Source of the DNA: Paraburkholderia kururiensis JCM 10599 = LMG 19447
GTDB taxonomy: Bacteria > Pseudomonadota > Gammaproteobacteria > Burkholderiales > Burkholderiaceae
Direction: 5' to 3'
DNA length: 64,000 bases
Assembly (NCBI RefSeq): GCF_003986935.1
Contig: NZ_RJZE01000012.1
Coordinates: forward strand, 124,001-188,000
In this document: positions 1 to 9,159 of the stretch, one piece after another
Position numbering within the stretch: position 1 is the stretch's first letter
Layout: each line of letters begins with the position of its first letter
Program-made: the position numbers and the translations under genes
Notes under the pieces: generated by a model
The model's input: the letters and a program-made list of their open reading frames with translations, nothing else
What the model was told of the DNA's origin: nothing
Databases searched by the model: none

Positions 1-825
1 GCCTCGGTGGTGCTGGTTGCCACGGTGATCGTGGGCGCGCTCACGGGCATCACGATCGGCATCATCGAACACTTCGAAAGCGACGTGCCGAGCGTGCAGA
101 AAGTGCTCGACCAGATGATGCAATTCATCGATCAGGCGCGCGGCCGGATACCGGAAGCCATTGCGGCCTACCTGCCCGTCGATACCGACCAGATGAAAGC
201 GAAGGCCGCGGCGCTCATGCAGGCCCACGCCAGCACGCTGCAGCAGGGCGGCAAGAGCGCGGCGCGCATTTTCGGGCACGTGGTGATCGGCATGATCATC
301 GGCGCGATCATCGCGGTGGGCGCACAGCGGCATACGCAGCGGCTGCCGCTCTCGAAGGCCTTCGTCACACGCGTGGCGCGCTTTGCCGACGCATTCCGCC
401 GCATCGTGTTCGCGCAGGTGAAGATTTCGGCCATCAACGCAACGTTCACCGGCATCTATCTGTTGCTGATCCTGCCGGTCGTCCACGCGCCGCTGCCGCT
501 TTCGAAAACGCTGGTCGTCTTCACGTTCGTGGTGGGCCTGCTGCCGGTGATCGGCAATCTGATCTCGAACACGGTGATCGTGGCCATCGCGCTCACGGTG
601 AGCCTGCCGGCGGCTGTCATGTCGCTGGCGTTCCTGATCCTGATTCACAAGCTCGAGTACTTCCTGAACGCCCGCATCGTGGGCGGCCAGATCGAGGCGC
701 GCGCGTGGGAGCTGCTGGTCGCGATGCTGGTGATGGAAGCCGCGTTCGGCATTCCGGGCGTCATTGCGGCGCCCGTGTTCTACGCGTATATCAAGCGCGA
801 ACTCATCTATCTGCGGCTCGTCTAG
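1..825 (+). CDS. AI-2E family transporter (PerM-like permease), 5' end outside window
   Basis: The reading frame is open from base 1, so the N-terminus lies outside the window; about 274 residues are visible. The visible part has a soluble middle stretch followed by hydrophobic segments, and near the end the pattern LPVIGNLISNTVIVAIAL and a conserved IPGVIAAPVFYAYIK-type tail, which is the usual C-terminal half of the AI-2E/PerM permease family (integral inner-membrane proteins of about 350 residues, substrate often unknown). It converges on purU. The family call is firm; the substrate cannot be told from sequence. Confidence 0.85.
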   Translation, partial: ASVVLVATVIVGALTGITIGIIEHFESDVPSVQKVLDQMMQFIDQARGRIPEAIAAYLPVDTDQMKAKAAALMQAHASTLQQGGKSAARIFGHVVIGMIIGAIIAVGAQRHTQRLPLSKAFVTRVARFADAFRRIVFAQVKISAINATFTGIYLLLILPVVHAPLPLSKTLVVFTFVVGLLPVIGNLISNTVIVAIALTVSLPAAVMSLAFLILIHKLEYFLNARIVGGQIEARAWELLVAMLVMEAAFGIPGVIAAPVFYAYIKRELIYLRLV

Positions 826-840
826 GCCGCATCGGGGAAC

Positions 841-871
841 GGCGGGGCGGCTAGATAGCCCGCACCCCGCC
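841..871. terminator. GC-rich hairpin between converging genes
   Basis: GGCGGGG (841-847) can pair with CCCCGCC (865-871). It lies between the convergent permease and purU genes. There is no clear T-tract on either side, so termination activity is a guess from position. Confidence 0.25.
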
Positions 872-906
872 GCCGCTTCTCCGTCCAGCCTCCCCGTCCA
901 GTCAAA

Positions 907-1776
907 TCAGCGAAACACCACGGTCCTGCTGCCGTTCAGCAGAATACGATGCTCGATGTGCCACTTCACCGCGCGCGCGAGCGTCACGCACTCCACGTCG
1001 CGGCCAATCGCCGTGAGCTGTTCCGGCGTCATGCTGTGGTCCACGCGCTCCACTTCCTGCTCGATGATCGGGCCTTCGTCGAGGTCCGTCGTCACGTAGT
1101 GCGCCGTGGCGCCGATCAGCTTCACGCCGCGGTCGAACGCCTGGTAGTAGGGCTTCGCGCCCTTGAAGCTCGGCAGGAACGAGTGATGGATATTGATCGC
1201 GCGACCCGCGAGGCGCCCGCACAGTTGCGGCGACAAGATCTGCATGTAGCGCGCGAGCACGATGAGATCGGCCTGATGCTCGTCGATCACTTCCAGCACG
1301 CGCGCTTCCTGCGCGGACTTCGCCTCGTCCGCGGACGACGTCAGCGGGAAGTGATGGAACGGAATGTTGTAGCTCGCGGCGAGCTGATAGAAGTCCTTGT
1401 GGTTCGAGATGATGGCGGGAATCTCGATGGGCAGTTGCCCCGTGCGGTAGCGGAACAGCAGGTCGTTCAGGCAGTGGCCGATCTTCGACACCATGATGAT
1501 CACGCGCGGCTTCACGGAGGCGTCGTGCACCTCCCAGCGCATGCCGAACTGCGCGGCGAGCGTATCGAACGCGGCGCGCAGCGCTTCGACGCCGGGGTCG
1601 CCGCCCACCTGCTGGAAGTGCACGCGCATGAAGAAATCGCCGGTGCGGCTGTCGCCGAATTGCGCGGAGTCGAGAATGTTGGCGCCGCGCTCGAACAGGA
1701 AGCCGGACACCGCGTGAACGATGCCGGGCCTGTCGGCGCACGACAATTTGAGAATGAAGCTGTGTTCGGTCGACAT
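907..1776 (-). CDS. purU: Formyltetrahydrofolate deformylase PurU
   Basis: 289 residues. PurU hydrolyses 10-formyl-THF to THF and formate, balancing one-carbon pools and supplying formate for purine synthesis. The N-terminus (ILKLSCADRPGIVHAVSGFL) is an ACT domain; from about residue 90 comes the formyltransferase fold with SNH near the folate site, HHSFLPSFKGAKPY and a late GATAHYVTTDLDEGPII segment, all family hallmarks. The open frame extends 52 codons further upstream, but the start MSTEHSF matches the family N-terminus. The length is usual (about 280-290). Confidence 0.95.
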   Translation of the reverse strand: MSTEHSFILKLSCADRPGIVHAVSGFLFERGANILDSAQFGDSRTGDFFMRVHFQQVGGDPGVEALRAAFDTLAAQFGMRWEVHDASVKPRVIIMVSKIGHCLNDLLFRYRTGQLPIEIPAIISNHKDFYQLAASYNIPFHHFPLTSSADEAKSAQEARVLEVIDEHQADLIVLARYMQILSPQLCGRLAGRAINIHHSFLPSFKGAKPYYQAFDRGVKLIGATAHYVTTDLDEGPIIEQEVERVDHSMTPEQLTAIGRDVECVTLARAVKWHIEHRILLNGSRTVVFR

Positions 1777-1879
1777 AACCGCGGTGACTCCCTTTCCTGT
1801 TGCTTTGAACTGACTCTTTGAACTGACTGATTGTGCGGCGCATGTGCCGCACATGCGCCGCAGCGGGCGACGCGAACGC

Positions 1880-2725
1880 TCAGAGCGCCGGCGGCGCGAA
1901 GAGTCCTTCGATGCCCTCGCACGCCTCGCCATCGATCCAGCGGCGGCGCAAGAGGCAATCGAGCGTCGCGAGACTGGCGTCCACCGTCATGGCGCCTTCT
2001 TCGATCCAGCGGGCCACTTCGTCGATGCGCGCGAGCCGATGCTCGCCCACTTCGCCATCCTGATTGAGCGGCGCGAAATCCGCGGGCAGCGCGAGGTCGT
2101 AGACGAAAATCTGCTCGGCCTGCGTGCCCTCCGGCAGCGACTGCAGCACGTGCACCGTGCGCCCCGGCGCGGCTTGCGCGGCGATGTCCTCGCCAATGCC
2201 CGCCTCTTCCCAGCACTCCTTCACGATGGTGGCCTCGATGCCGAAGCCCCAGCCGATGCCGCCTGCCACGACGTTGTCGAGCATGCCCGGATCGGTCGCC
2301 TTGGTTTCGCTGCGCCGGGCGATCCAGAGCTGCGGCGCGCTGGCCGCGTATTCTACGACGCCGTTCAGGTGCACCGCGTAAGTCATCGTGCCGAAGAAGC
2401 GCGAGGCGGCGCGCTCGATATAGGCGAGCGGCGCGGCATCGAAGGCATTGCGGATCGCGTAGGTTTCGTCGCGCCAGCCCGGAATACGCCCCTCCGCCGC
2501 GAGTGCGCCGATAACGGCGCCCAGCGCCGCGCTGCGTAGATCAACCGTGGAAAACGCCGCCGACAAGGCGATGCGCGCGGCGTCGATGTCGAACACGTCG
2601 GGCCAGCGCGCGAGCAGCGGCGCATCGGTGCGACGCACCCAGCCCACGCGTTCCACGCCGATATGGAAAGGCAGATGCGCGGCGGGATCGAAACGACGCG
2701 CAGCGACGATGCACGGCAAGCTCAT
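1880..2725 (-). CDS. NUDIX hydrolase with DUF4743-type N-terminal domain
   Basis: 281 residues. The Nudix box is readable as GFGIEATIVKECWEEAGI, which fits G-x5-E-x7-[R/K]-E-x2-EE-x-G, with Lys in place of the usual Arg. The N-terminal half resembles the domain found in plant and bacterial TPK/Nudix proteins (DUF4743), and the C-terminal LLRRRWIDG stretch follows the fold. Substrate unknown; family members hydrolyse nucleoside diphosphate derivatives. It starts 14 bases after the stop of the LysE gene, so the two are probably cotranscribed. Start chosen at MSLPCIV; the longer open frame upstream runs through lysE. Confidence 0.85.
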   Translation of the reverse strand: MSLPCIVAARRFDPAAHLPFHIGVERVGWVRRTDAPLLARWPDVFDIDAARIALSAAFSTVDLRSAALGAVIGALAAEGRIPGWRDETYAIRNAFDAAPLAYIERAASRFFGTMTYAVHLNGVVEYAASAPQLWIARRSETKATDPGMLDNVVAGGIGWGFGIEATIVKECWEEAGIGEDIAAQAAPGRTVHVLQSLPEGTQAEQIFVYDLALPADFAPLNQDGEVGEHRLARIDEVARWIEEGAMTVDASLATLDCLLRRRWIDGEACEGIEGLFAPPAL

Positions 2726-2739
2726 GGGCAGACTCCGGC

Positions 2740-3354
2740 TCAGTCGCGCAGCGCGACACGAATGCCGATCGCAATGAACGTGGCGCCCGCGATGCGGTCG
2801 AGCCACACGCCCACGCGCGGCCGGCGTTTGAGCCACGTGCCGATCAGGCCCGCGCAGACGCCGAACACCGAGAACACGACGACGGTCTGCAACATGAACA
2901 GCGCGCCCAGTTCGAGCATCTGCAGCGTCACGCCTTGCGCCCCATGCGGGTCGACGAACTGCGGCAGGAACACCACGAAGAAGAGCGTCACTTTCGGATT
3001 CAGCATGTTGCCGAGCACGCTCTGCCGGAAGATCGTGGCAAGCGGCTGGCGCGGCCTTTCGTGCGCAGTGGCGAGCCCCTGGCTGCGCAGCGCCTTGATG
3101 CCGATCCAGACCAGATACGCGGCGCCCGCGAGCTTGATGACCTGAAACGCCACCGGCGACGAGCGCAGCACCGCCGCAACGCCCAGCGCCGCAAGCGTGG
3201 TGTGGAACGTCACGCCCGCCGCAAAACCCAGCGCGGCGACGAGCCCGGCCGCACGGCCCTGCGAGATGCCGCGCGCCAGCACCTGGAGGTTGTCGGGGCC
3301 GGGCGCCAGCGTGATGGCGATCGAGGTGGCGAGAAAGAGCAGGAAGTTGGGCAT
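2740..3354 (-). CDS. LysE family translocator (amino acid exporter)
   Basis: 204 residues. The N-terminal pattern ITLAPGPDNLQVLARG is the RhtB/LysE signature (APGPD), followed by about six hydrophobic segments and a C-terminal DRIAGATFIAIGIRVAL motif. Family members export amino acids or related metabolites through the inner membrane. Start MPNFLLFL places the first membrane helix at the N-terminus as usual; an upstream in-frame ATG would add 19 atypical residues. It is followed closely by the NUDIX gene. Substrate cannot be assigned. Confidence 0.9.
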   Translation of the reverse strand: MPNFLLFLATSIAITLAPGPDNLQVLARGISQGRAAGLVAALGFAAGVTFHTTLAALGVAAVLRSSPVAFQVIKLAGAAYLVWIGIKALRSQGLATAHERPRQPLATIFRQSVLGNMLNPKVTLFFVVFLPQFVDPHGAQGVTLQMLELGALFMLQTVVVFSVFGVCAGLIGTWLKRRPRVGVWLDRIAGATFIAIGIRVALRD

Positions 3355-3432
3355 GATCGTAGCGTCGGGTGGATGGCGGCAGCGATTGCGGTGGCGATGA
3401 GCTGCGGGCAACAGAACCGCCCGCGTCAGCGA

Positions 3433-3476
3433 ACCAGCCGGGGCTCAATCGGGTTACCGATTGAGCCCCGGCTGGT
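3433..3476 (-). terminator. Perfect 19-bp hairpin just after apt
   Basis: Bases 3433-3451 are exactly complementary to 3458-3476 with a 6-base loop (GGTTAC). It begins three bases after the apt stop codon and precedes lysE. There is no T-tract after it on the minus strand, so it may be a strong RNA 3'-end or processing structure rather than a classical intrinsic terminator. Confidence 0.6.
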
Positions 3477-3479
3477 AAC

Positions 3480-4046
3480 TCAGTGGCCGCCGAATTCGGT
3501 CACGGTGTAGAGCGGCAGGCCGGCTGCGCGCAACAGCTGCGAGCCGCCCAGATCGGGCAGATCGATGATCGCCGCGCCCTCCACCACCACGGCGCCCAGC
3601 CGCTCCAGCAGCTTCTTGCCGGCCATCATCGTGCCGCCGGTCGCAATCAGGTCGTCGACGATCACGATGCGGTCGCCGGCGCTGCACGCGTCCTCGTGAA
3701 TCTCCACGGTCGCCGCGCCGTATTCGAGCTGATACGACTCCGACACCGTACGGTACGGCAGCTTGCCCACCTTGCGGATGGGGATGAAGCCCAGGTTCAG
3801 TTCGTACGCGAGAATCGGCCCGATGATGAAGCCGCGCGCGTCCAGCCCGGCAACGTAGTCGAGCCGCGCGTCGATATAGCGCTGTACGAACAGGTCGATC
3901 AGCACGCGCAGCGCCTTCGCGCTCTGCAGGAGCGGCGTAATGTCGCGAAACTGCACGCCGGGCTGGGGCCAGTCGGGCACTGTGCGGATCTGGTCTTTGA
4001 CGAACTGGGCTGCGTCGAGCGGCGCGTTCGCGGGCGCGTGGGACAT
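3480..4046 (-). CDS. apt: Adenine phosphoribosyltransferase
   Basis: 188 residues. Salvages adenine with PRPP to AMP in the cytoplasm. The PRPP-binding motif is visible as RIVIVDDLIATGGTM (VVDDxxATGGT), and the N-terminal PDWPQPGVQFRDITPLL and DYVAGLDARGFIIGP segments are typical of Apt. Length matches the family (about 180). Start MSHAPANAP chosen; it lies downstream of, and in the same direction as, the antiporter gene, 119 bases away. Confidence 0.95.
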   Translation of the reverse strand: MSHAPANAPLDAAQFVKDQIRTVPDWPQPGVQFRDITPLLQSAKALRVLIDLFVQRYIDARLDYVAGLDARGFIIGPILAYELNLGFIPIRKVGKLPYRTVSESYQLEYGAATVEIHEDACSAGDRIVIVDDLIATGGTMMAGKKLLERLGAVVVEGAAIIDLPDLGGSQLLRAAGLPLYTVTEFGGH

Positions 4047-4165
4047 GATGTCTCCCGGTGAATCGATTCAATGGTGAGTGGTCGGGGTGCCGAAAGCGCC
4101 CTGGCGGCGTGTCGTGCGGCTGGAAGCGGCGGCTCGCAATGCTTTCCGACACTGCGCGCGTGCCG

Positions 4166-6163
4166 TCACGCGGCGGCGGCGCGGCTTCGCCGCGAAAGGC
4201 GCTCTTCCGCCTCGGCCAGCTGCTCGGGCAAGCCGCGCAGCACGACGATGTCGCCTGCGCGCAGCTTCGTCGACGGGTCGGGTTCCACGCCGCGAATGCC
4301 GTGCCTGCGGATCGCCGTCACTTCGACACCGATGTCCGCGAGGCCCAGCTCCGCGAGCGTGCGGCCCACGGCGTCCGCCTTCGCGTCGATCGGCACCGAT
4401 TGTAGCCGCACCTGCTCGTGACCGTCGTCCACGTCCGCGTCGTCGGCGCCGTGAAAGTAGCCGCGCAGCAGGCTGTAGCGCTGGTCGCGCATTTCCTCGA
4501 CCCGCCGCACCACGCGCCGCATCGGCACGCCCATCACCACGAGCGTGTGCGAGGCGAGCATCAGGCTGCCTTCGACGATCTCGGGAATCACCTCGGTCGC
4601 GCCCGAGGCAAGCAGCTTTTCGAGGTCGGAGTCGTCGACGGTGCGCACGATGACGGGCAGCGTCGGTTCGAGTTCGTGGATGTTGTGCAGCACGCGCAGC
4701 GCCGAAGGCGTGTTCGCATAGGTGATCGCGATGGCCGCGGCGCGATGCACGCCCGCGGCGACCAGCGATTCGCGGCGCGCCGCGTCGCCGAACACCACCG
4801 ACTCGCCCGCGGCCGCAGCCGCCGTGACGCGGTCAGGATCGAGGTCGAGCGCAACGTACGACAGCCCCTCGTGCTCGAGCATGCGCGCAAGGTTCTGCCC
4901 GGAACGCCCATAGCCGCAGATGATGACGTGCCCGCTCTGCTTGAGGCTTTGCGTAGCGATGCGCGTCATCTGCAACGACTGCTGCATCCATTCCGTCGAC
5001 GAAAGCCTGAGCACGATGCGGTCGGCGTTCTGGATGACGAACGGTGCGGCGAGCATCGACAGCAGCATTGCGGCGAGAATGGCCTGGAGCAGCGTGGCAT
5101 CCACGAGATGCTTGTCGAGTATCAGATTGAGCAGCACGAAGCCGAATTCGCCGGCCTGCGCGAGGCCGAGCCCCGTGCGCATCGCCACGCCGGGCAGCGC
5201 GCCGAAGAGCCGCGCGAGCCCCGTGATGATGACCGCCTTTAGCAGCATCGGCACGATCAGGAAGCCGGACACCAGCAGCGGATGCTCCCAGATCACGCGC
5301 GGGTCCAGCAGCATGCCCGTGGTCACGAAGAAAAGCCCGAGCAGCACGTCGCGAAACGGCTTGATGTCTTCTTCCACCTGATGCCGGTACGGCGTCTCGG
5401 AAATCAGCATGCCGGCAATGAAGGCGCCGAGCGCGAGCGAGAGGCCAAACTTGTCGGTGATGAACGCGGCGCCAAGCGTGACGAGCAGCAGGTTCAGCAC
5501 GAACAACTCCTGCGAGCGCCGCCGCGCGACCACGTTGAACCAGCGCGTCATGAAGCGCTGCCCCACGATCAGGAGCAGCGCGAGCGCCACCACGATCTTC
5601 ACCGCGGCGAGCCCGAGCGACTCCATCAGCGAAGCCGAACCGCCGCCGAACGCCGCGATGACGATGAGAAGCGGCACCACGGCGAGGTCCTGGAACAGCA
5701 GCACGCCCATGATGTTGCGGCCGTGCGCGGACTCGAGTTCCAGCCGCTCCGCAAGCATCTTGCTCACGATCGCCGTGGACGACATCGCAATGGCGCCGCC
5801 CAGCGCGACGCACCCTTCCCACGTGATGTGTACCCAGCGTTCGAGCGCGAGACCCACCACCACGGCAATCGCAATAGTCGCGAGCACCTGCAGCAGGCCC
5901 AACCCGAACACGGCGCGCCGCATGGAGCGCAGCTTCGCGAGCGAAAACTCCAGCCCGATCGAAAACATCAGGAACACCACACCGAATTCGGCGAGGTTCT
6001 GCGCCCCGTGCGAATCGGGAACGATGCCGAACGCGTGCGGCCCCACCACGATGCCGACCGAGAGGTAGCCGAGCATGGGTGGCAGGTTCAGATAGCGGAA
6101 GAGAACGACGCCCGCCACTGAAGCCAGCAGCAGAAACAGCGTCATTTCCAGCGGGGAGATCAT
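4166..6163 (-). CDS. KefB-type monovalent cation:proton antiporter (CPA2 family)
   Basis: 665 residues. Residues about 1-385 form a Na+/H+ exchanger (CPA2) membrane domain of around 12 helices, including AEFGVVFLMFSIGLEFS and AMSSTAIVSKMLAE. Then VIICGYGRSGQNLARML begins a Rossmann-type RCK_N (TrkA-N) domain with its GxGxxG-like loop, and the end carries an RCK_C (TrkA-C) domain (VTAIRRHG...LRAGDIVVLRGLPEQL). This is the architecture of KefB/KefC-like K+ efflux antiporters. Transported ion and gating ligand are inferred from family only. Divergent from kdsD. Confidence 0.9.
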   Translation of the reverse strand: MISPLEMTLFLLLASVAGVVLFRYLNLPPMLGYLSVGIVVGPHAFGIVPDSHGAQNLAEFGVVFLMFSIGLEFSLAKLRSMRRAVFGLGLLQVLATIAIAVVVGLALERWVHITWEGCVALGGAIAMSSTAIVSKMLAERLELESAHGRNIMGVLLFQDLAVVPLLIVIAAFGGGSASLMESLGLAAVKIVVALALLLIVGQRFMTRWFNVVARRRSQELFVLNLLLVTLGAAFITDKFGLSLALGAFIAGMLISETPYRHQVEEDIKPFRDVLLGLFFVTTGMLLDPRVIWEHPLLVSGFLIVPMLLKAVIITGLARLFGALPGVAMRTGLGLAQAGEFGFVLLNLILDKHLVDATLLQAILAAMLLSMLAAPFVIQNADRIVLRLSSTEWMQQSLQMTRIATQSLKQSGHVIICGYGRSGQNLARMLEHEGLSYVALDLDPDRVTAAAAAGESVVFGDAARRESLVAAGVHRAAAIAITYANTPSALRVLHNIHELEPTLPVIVRTVDDSDLEKLLASGATEVIPEIVEGSLMLASHTLVVMGVPMRRVVRRVEEMRDQRYSLLRGYFHGADDADVDDGHEQVRLQSVPIDAKADAVGRTLAELGLADIGVEVTAIRRHGIRGVEPDPSTKLRAGDIVVLRGLPEQLAEAEERLSRRSRAAAA

Positions 6164-6306
6164 CGTGAAAAGCGTCCTCGTTCGTCAGCGGAACCGTTGC
6201 GCGGCGGCATGGACGCCTTGCGGCGGGACCCAGGCGCAACAAGGTCGAGCGGCCGGCGAAGGCAGCGGCCGCGCGGTCGGCGCGCGGCGCGGCGAACAAA
6301 CGCCTT

Positions 6307-6315
6307 TGCTATACT
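6307..6315 (+). promoter_or_regulatory. Extended -10 promoter of kdsD (TGC-TATACT)
   Basis: TG at 6307-6308, one base, then TATACT at 6310-6315 fit an extended -10 sigma-70 element; no good -35 is present. A start point seven bases downstream is the A of the kdsD ATG (6322), and no ribosome-binding site lies in between, so the transcript may be leaderless. This is inference from spacing. Confidence 0.5.
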
Positions 6316-6321
6316 CCGCGA

Positions 6322-7305
6322 ATGATAGCGAAAATCAATGGCGATCGGGCACTCGCGCTCGCTCGCGACGTGCTCGACATCGAAGCTGACGCCGTGCGCT
6401 CGCTTCGCGACCAGCTCGACGAAGGCTTCGTCGGTGCGGTCGATTTCATCCTCAGTTGCCGTGGCCGCGTGGTCGTTTCGGGAATCGGCAAGTCAGGCCA
6501 TATCGCCCGCAAACTCGCGGCAACGCTCGCCTCCACCGGCACGCCGGCCTTCTTCGTGCATCCCGCCGAGGCCAGCCACGGCGACCTCGGCATGGTAACC
6601 GCCGACGATGTCTTTATTGCGATGTCCAACTCAGGAGAATCCGAAGAGTTGATCGCGATCTTGCCGCTTATCAAGCGGCTGGGCGCGAAGCTCATCGCGA
6701 TAACGGGCCGCCCGGGTTCGAGCCTCGCGAAGCTCGCCGACGTGCATCTGAATTCCGGGGTATCGAAGGAAGCCTGTCCGCTCAATCTCGCGCCCACGGC
6801 GAGCACCACGGCGGCGCTTGCACTGGGCGACGCGCTCGCGGTCGCCGTGCTCGACGCCCGCGGCTTCGGCGCCGACGACTTTGCCCGCTCGCATCCGGGC
6901 GGCGCGCTTGGCCGGCGGCTGCTCACCTACGTACGCGACGTGATGCGCACGGGCGACCAGATTCCGAAGGTGCCGCAAAGCGCCACTGTGCGCGACGCGC
7001 TGTTCCAGCTCACGGCCAAGCGCATGGGCATGACGGCCATCGTGGACGACGCCGACCGCGTGCTCGGCATTTTCACGGACGGCGACCTGCGGCGCGTGCT
7101 GGAACGCGTGGGCGACTTCCGCGATCTGCCAATCGGATCGGTCATGACGCACAACCCGCGCACGATCGCCGCCGACCGCCTCGCCGTGGAAGCCGTGGAA
7201 CTGATGGAGCGTCACCGGATCAATCAGATGCTCGTGGTCGATGACGCCGGCAAGCTCATCGGCGCACTCAACATGCACGATCTGTTCTCGAAGAAGGTGA
7301 TCTGA
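6322..7305 (+). CDS. kdsD: D-arabinose 5-phosphate isomerase KdsD
   Basis: 327 residues. Interconverts D-ribulose 5-phosphate and D-arabinose 5-phosphate, the first step of KDO synthesis for lipopolysaccharide. Residues about 40-190 are a SIS sugar-isomerase domain (VVVSGIGKSGHIARKLAATLASTGTPAFFVHPAEASHGDLG) and the last 120 residues are two CBS domains. It overlaps kdsC by one base (TGATG), so translation is coupled, and it heads the KDO/LPS-transport run. No Shine-Dalgarno sequence precedes the ATG. Confidence 0.95.
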   Translation: MIAKINGDRALALARDVLDIEADAVRSLRDQLDEGFVGAVDFILSCRGRVVVSGIGKSGHIARKLAATLASTGTPAFFVHPAEASHGDLGMVTADDVFIAMSNSGESEELIAILPLIKRLGAKLIAITGRPGSSLAKLADVHLNSGVSKEACPLNLAPTASTTAALALGDALAVAVLDARGFGADDFARSHPGGALGRRLLTYVRDVMRTGDQIPKVPQSATVRDALFQLTAKRMGMTAIVDDADRVLGIFTDGDLRRVLERVGDFRDLPIGSVMTHNPRTIAADRLAVEAVELMERHRINQMLVVDDAGKLIGALNMHDLFSKKVI

Positions 7306-7853
7306 TGGCCGTCTCCGCCCTTACCGCCACCGAACGCGCGAGCCGTGTGCGGCTGATGATCTTCGACGTGGACGGCGTGCTCACCGACGGCAGCCTGATG
7401 TTCACCGCGAACGGCGACACCATGAAGTCGTTCAACTCGATGGACGGCCACGGCCTCAAGCTGCTGCAGCGGGCCGGCGTCGAAACGGCCATCATCACGG
7501 GGCGGCGCTCGGGCATCGTGGCGGCCCGCGCCGAGGAACTCAAGATCACGCACGTGCATCAAGGCGTCGAAGACAAGCTCGCCGCGTTCGTGAAGCTGCG
7601 CGAGGAAACGGGCATCCCGCCCGAAGACTGCGGCTACATGGGCGACGACTGGCCCGACCTCGCGGTGATGCTCCGCTGCGGTTTCGTCGCGGCGCCCGCG
7701 AACGCGCACCCCGAAGTGATCGCACGCGCGCATTGGGTGAGCGAAGCGCGCGGTGGCCACGGCGCCGTGCGCGAGGTGTGCGACGCGCTGCTGCGCGCCC
7801 AACATCGCTATGAAGCGATGCTCGCCGCCGCCTGCGGAGCGGCACACGAATGA
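7305..7853 (+). CDS. kdsC: 3-deoxy-D-manno-octulosonate 8-phosphate phosphatase KdsC
   Basis: 182 residues. HAD-superfamily phosphatase that releases phosphate from KDO-8-P. The nucleophile motif is MIFDVDGVLTDG (DxDG), the second motif is in AIITGRRSG, and GYMGDDWPDLAVM carries the late acidic pair. Compact, without a cap domain, as usual for tetrameric KdsC. Start overlaps the kdsD stop by one base and its own stop overlaps the lptC start by four (ATGA). Confidence 0.95.
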   Translation: MAVSALTATERASRVRLMIFDVDGVLTDGSLMFTANGDTMKSFNSMDGHGLKLLQRAGVETAIITGRRSGIVAARAEELKITHVHQGVEDKLAAFVKLREETGIPPEDCGYMGDDWPDLAVMLRCGFVAAPANAHPEVIARAHWVSEARGGHGAVREVCDALLRAQHRYEAMLAAACGAAHE

Positions 7854-8449
7854 ACGCGCCGTTTCGCTGGACCTCGCTGATTCCGGTTGTCGCCATGGCC
7901 GCGCTCGCCGGCATCACATGGTGGCTGCTCCAGGCGACGCTGCCTCGTCCGAACGAAAGCGTACAACGCCCGAAGACGCACACGCCGGATTACTTCGCCG
8001 ACAACTTCTCGGTGTCCGAACTCGATCAGTCCGGCGCTACGCAGTACCGGCTCACGGCCACGCATCTTCTCCACTACGAGGACGACGAGAACAGCGACCT
8101 CACGAGTCCGGCGGTGCGCGCGTTCCAGCCGGGTAAGCCGATCGTCACGGCCACGGCGGAGCGCGGCACGGTGAACAGCGACGCGTCGGTGGTCGACATG
8201 TACGACCACGCGCGCATCGTACGCGCGCCGGGCGCCGGCGACCCGCCGATGCAGGCCGATTCCGAGCATTTCCGCGTGCTGGTCAACGACGATGTGATCC
8301 TGACTGAAAAGCCGGTTAAACTTCAGCGCGGCCAGTCGGTCATGACGGCCACCAACGGCATGAACTACAACAATGTCACCCGGGTGATCCAGCTGTTCGG
8401 CAATGTCCGCGGCTCGATCGCTCCGGCCGACTCCGGCGGCTCCTCCTGA
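7850..8449 (+). CDS. lptC: LPS export ABC transporter periplasmic protein LptC
   Basis: 199 residues. Bitopic inner-membrane component of the Lpt bridge that passes LPS from LptBFG to LptA. One N-terminal membrane helix (LIPVVAMAALAGITWWLL) is followed by a periplasmic beta-jellyroll with the typical DYFADNFSVSELDQSGATQYRLTA and a C-terminal ATNGMNYNNVTRVIQLFGNVRG segment. ATGA overlap with kdsC; lptA starts 32 bases later. Confidence 0.93.
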   Translation: MNAPFRWTSLIPVVAMAALAGITWWLLQATLPRPNESVQRPKTHTPDYFADNFSVSELDQSGATQYRLTATHLLHYEDDENSDLTSPAVRAFQPGKPIVTATAERGTVNSDASVVDMYDHARIVRAPGAGDPPMQADSEHFRVLVNDDVILTEKPVKLQRGQSVMTATNGMNYNNVTRVIQLFGNVRGSIAPADSGGSS

Positions 8450-8481
8450 CAGCCCGGGTCATCCATTCCAGGCACGACTGC

Positions 8482-9159
8482 ATGAACCACTCGTTCCCCT
8501 GTTTCGAAGCCGGCCCGCGCGCGGCCGGCGGCGTCCGCCGCACCAGCTTTGCCGCTCTGGCGGCATTGACGTTCGTGCTCGCACTCGCCGGCGTAGCGCC
8601 CGCGGCGCACGCCGAGCGCGCCGACAAGGACAAGCCGCTCAACATCGAATCGGACAACATGACGTACGACGACCTCAAGCAGGTCACCATCTTCACGGGG
8701 CATGTGGTTGCCACGAAAGGCACGATCGTGATCAAGGCCGACCGTGTGGAGGTGCACCAGGATCCGCAGGGCTACCAGTACGCCACGGGTACGTCGACGG
8801 GCAACAATCTCGCCTACTTCCGCCAGAAGCGCGACGGCGTGGACGAATACATCGACGGCGACGCCGAGCGCATCGACTACGACGGCAAGCAGGACCTCAC
8901 CACGCTCACCACGCGCGCAACCGTGCGTCGCCTGCAAGGGCTTTCCACGGTGATGGATCAGGTGCACGGCAGCGTGATCACCTACGACGGCCAGAACGAT
9001 TTCTATACCGCGAAGTCCGGCAAGGACGTAGCCGGCCCCGGCAACCCGACAGGGCGCGTGCGCGCCATGCTGTCGCCGCGCAACGGCGGCGCCGCGCCGC
9101 TCACCGGTGCCTCAGCCACGCTTGTGCCGTCCACGCAATTGAAGGGAACACCGCAGTGA
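8482..9159 (+). CDS. lptA: LPS transport periplasmic protein LptA
   Basis: 225 residues. Periplasmic OstA-fold protein that forms the LPS-carrying bridge to LptDE. A signal sequence of roughly 45 residues ends near PAAHAERADKDKP, followed by LNIESDNMTYDDLKQVTIFTGHV and repeated short beta strands. The C-terminal tail is poor in conserved sequence. Its TGA overlaps the GTG start of lptB (GTGA at 9156-9159). Confidence 0.93.
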   Translation: MNHSFPCFEAGPRAAGGVRRTSFAALAALTFVLALAGVAPAAHAERADKDKPLNIESDNMTYDDLKQVTIFTGHVVATKGTIVIKADRVEVHQDPQGYQYATGTSTGNNLAYFRQKRDGVDEYIDGDAERIDYDGKQDLTTLTTRATVRRLQGLSTVMDQVHGSVITYDGQNDFYTAKSGKDVAGPGNPTGRVRAMLSPRNGGAAPLTGASATLVPSTQLKGTPQ

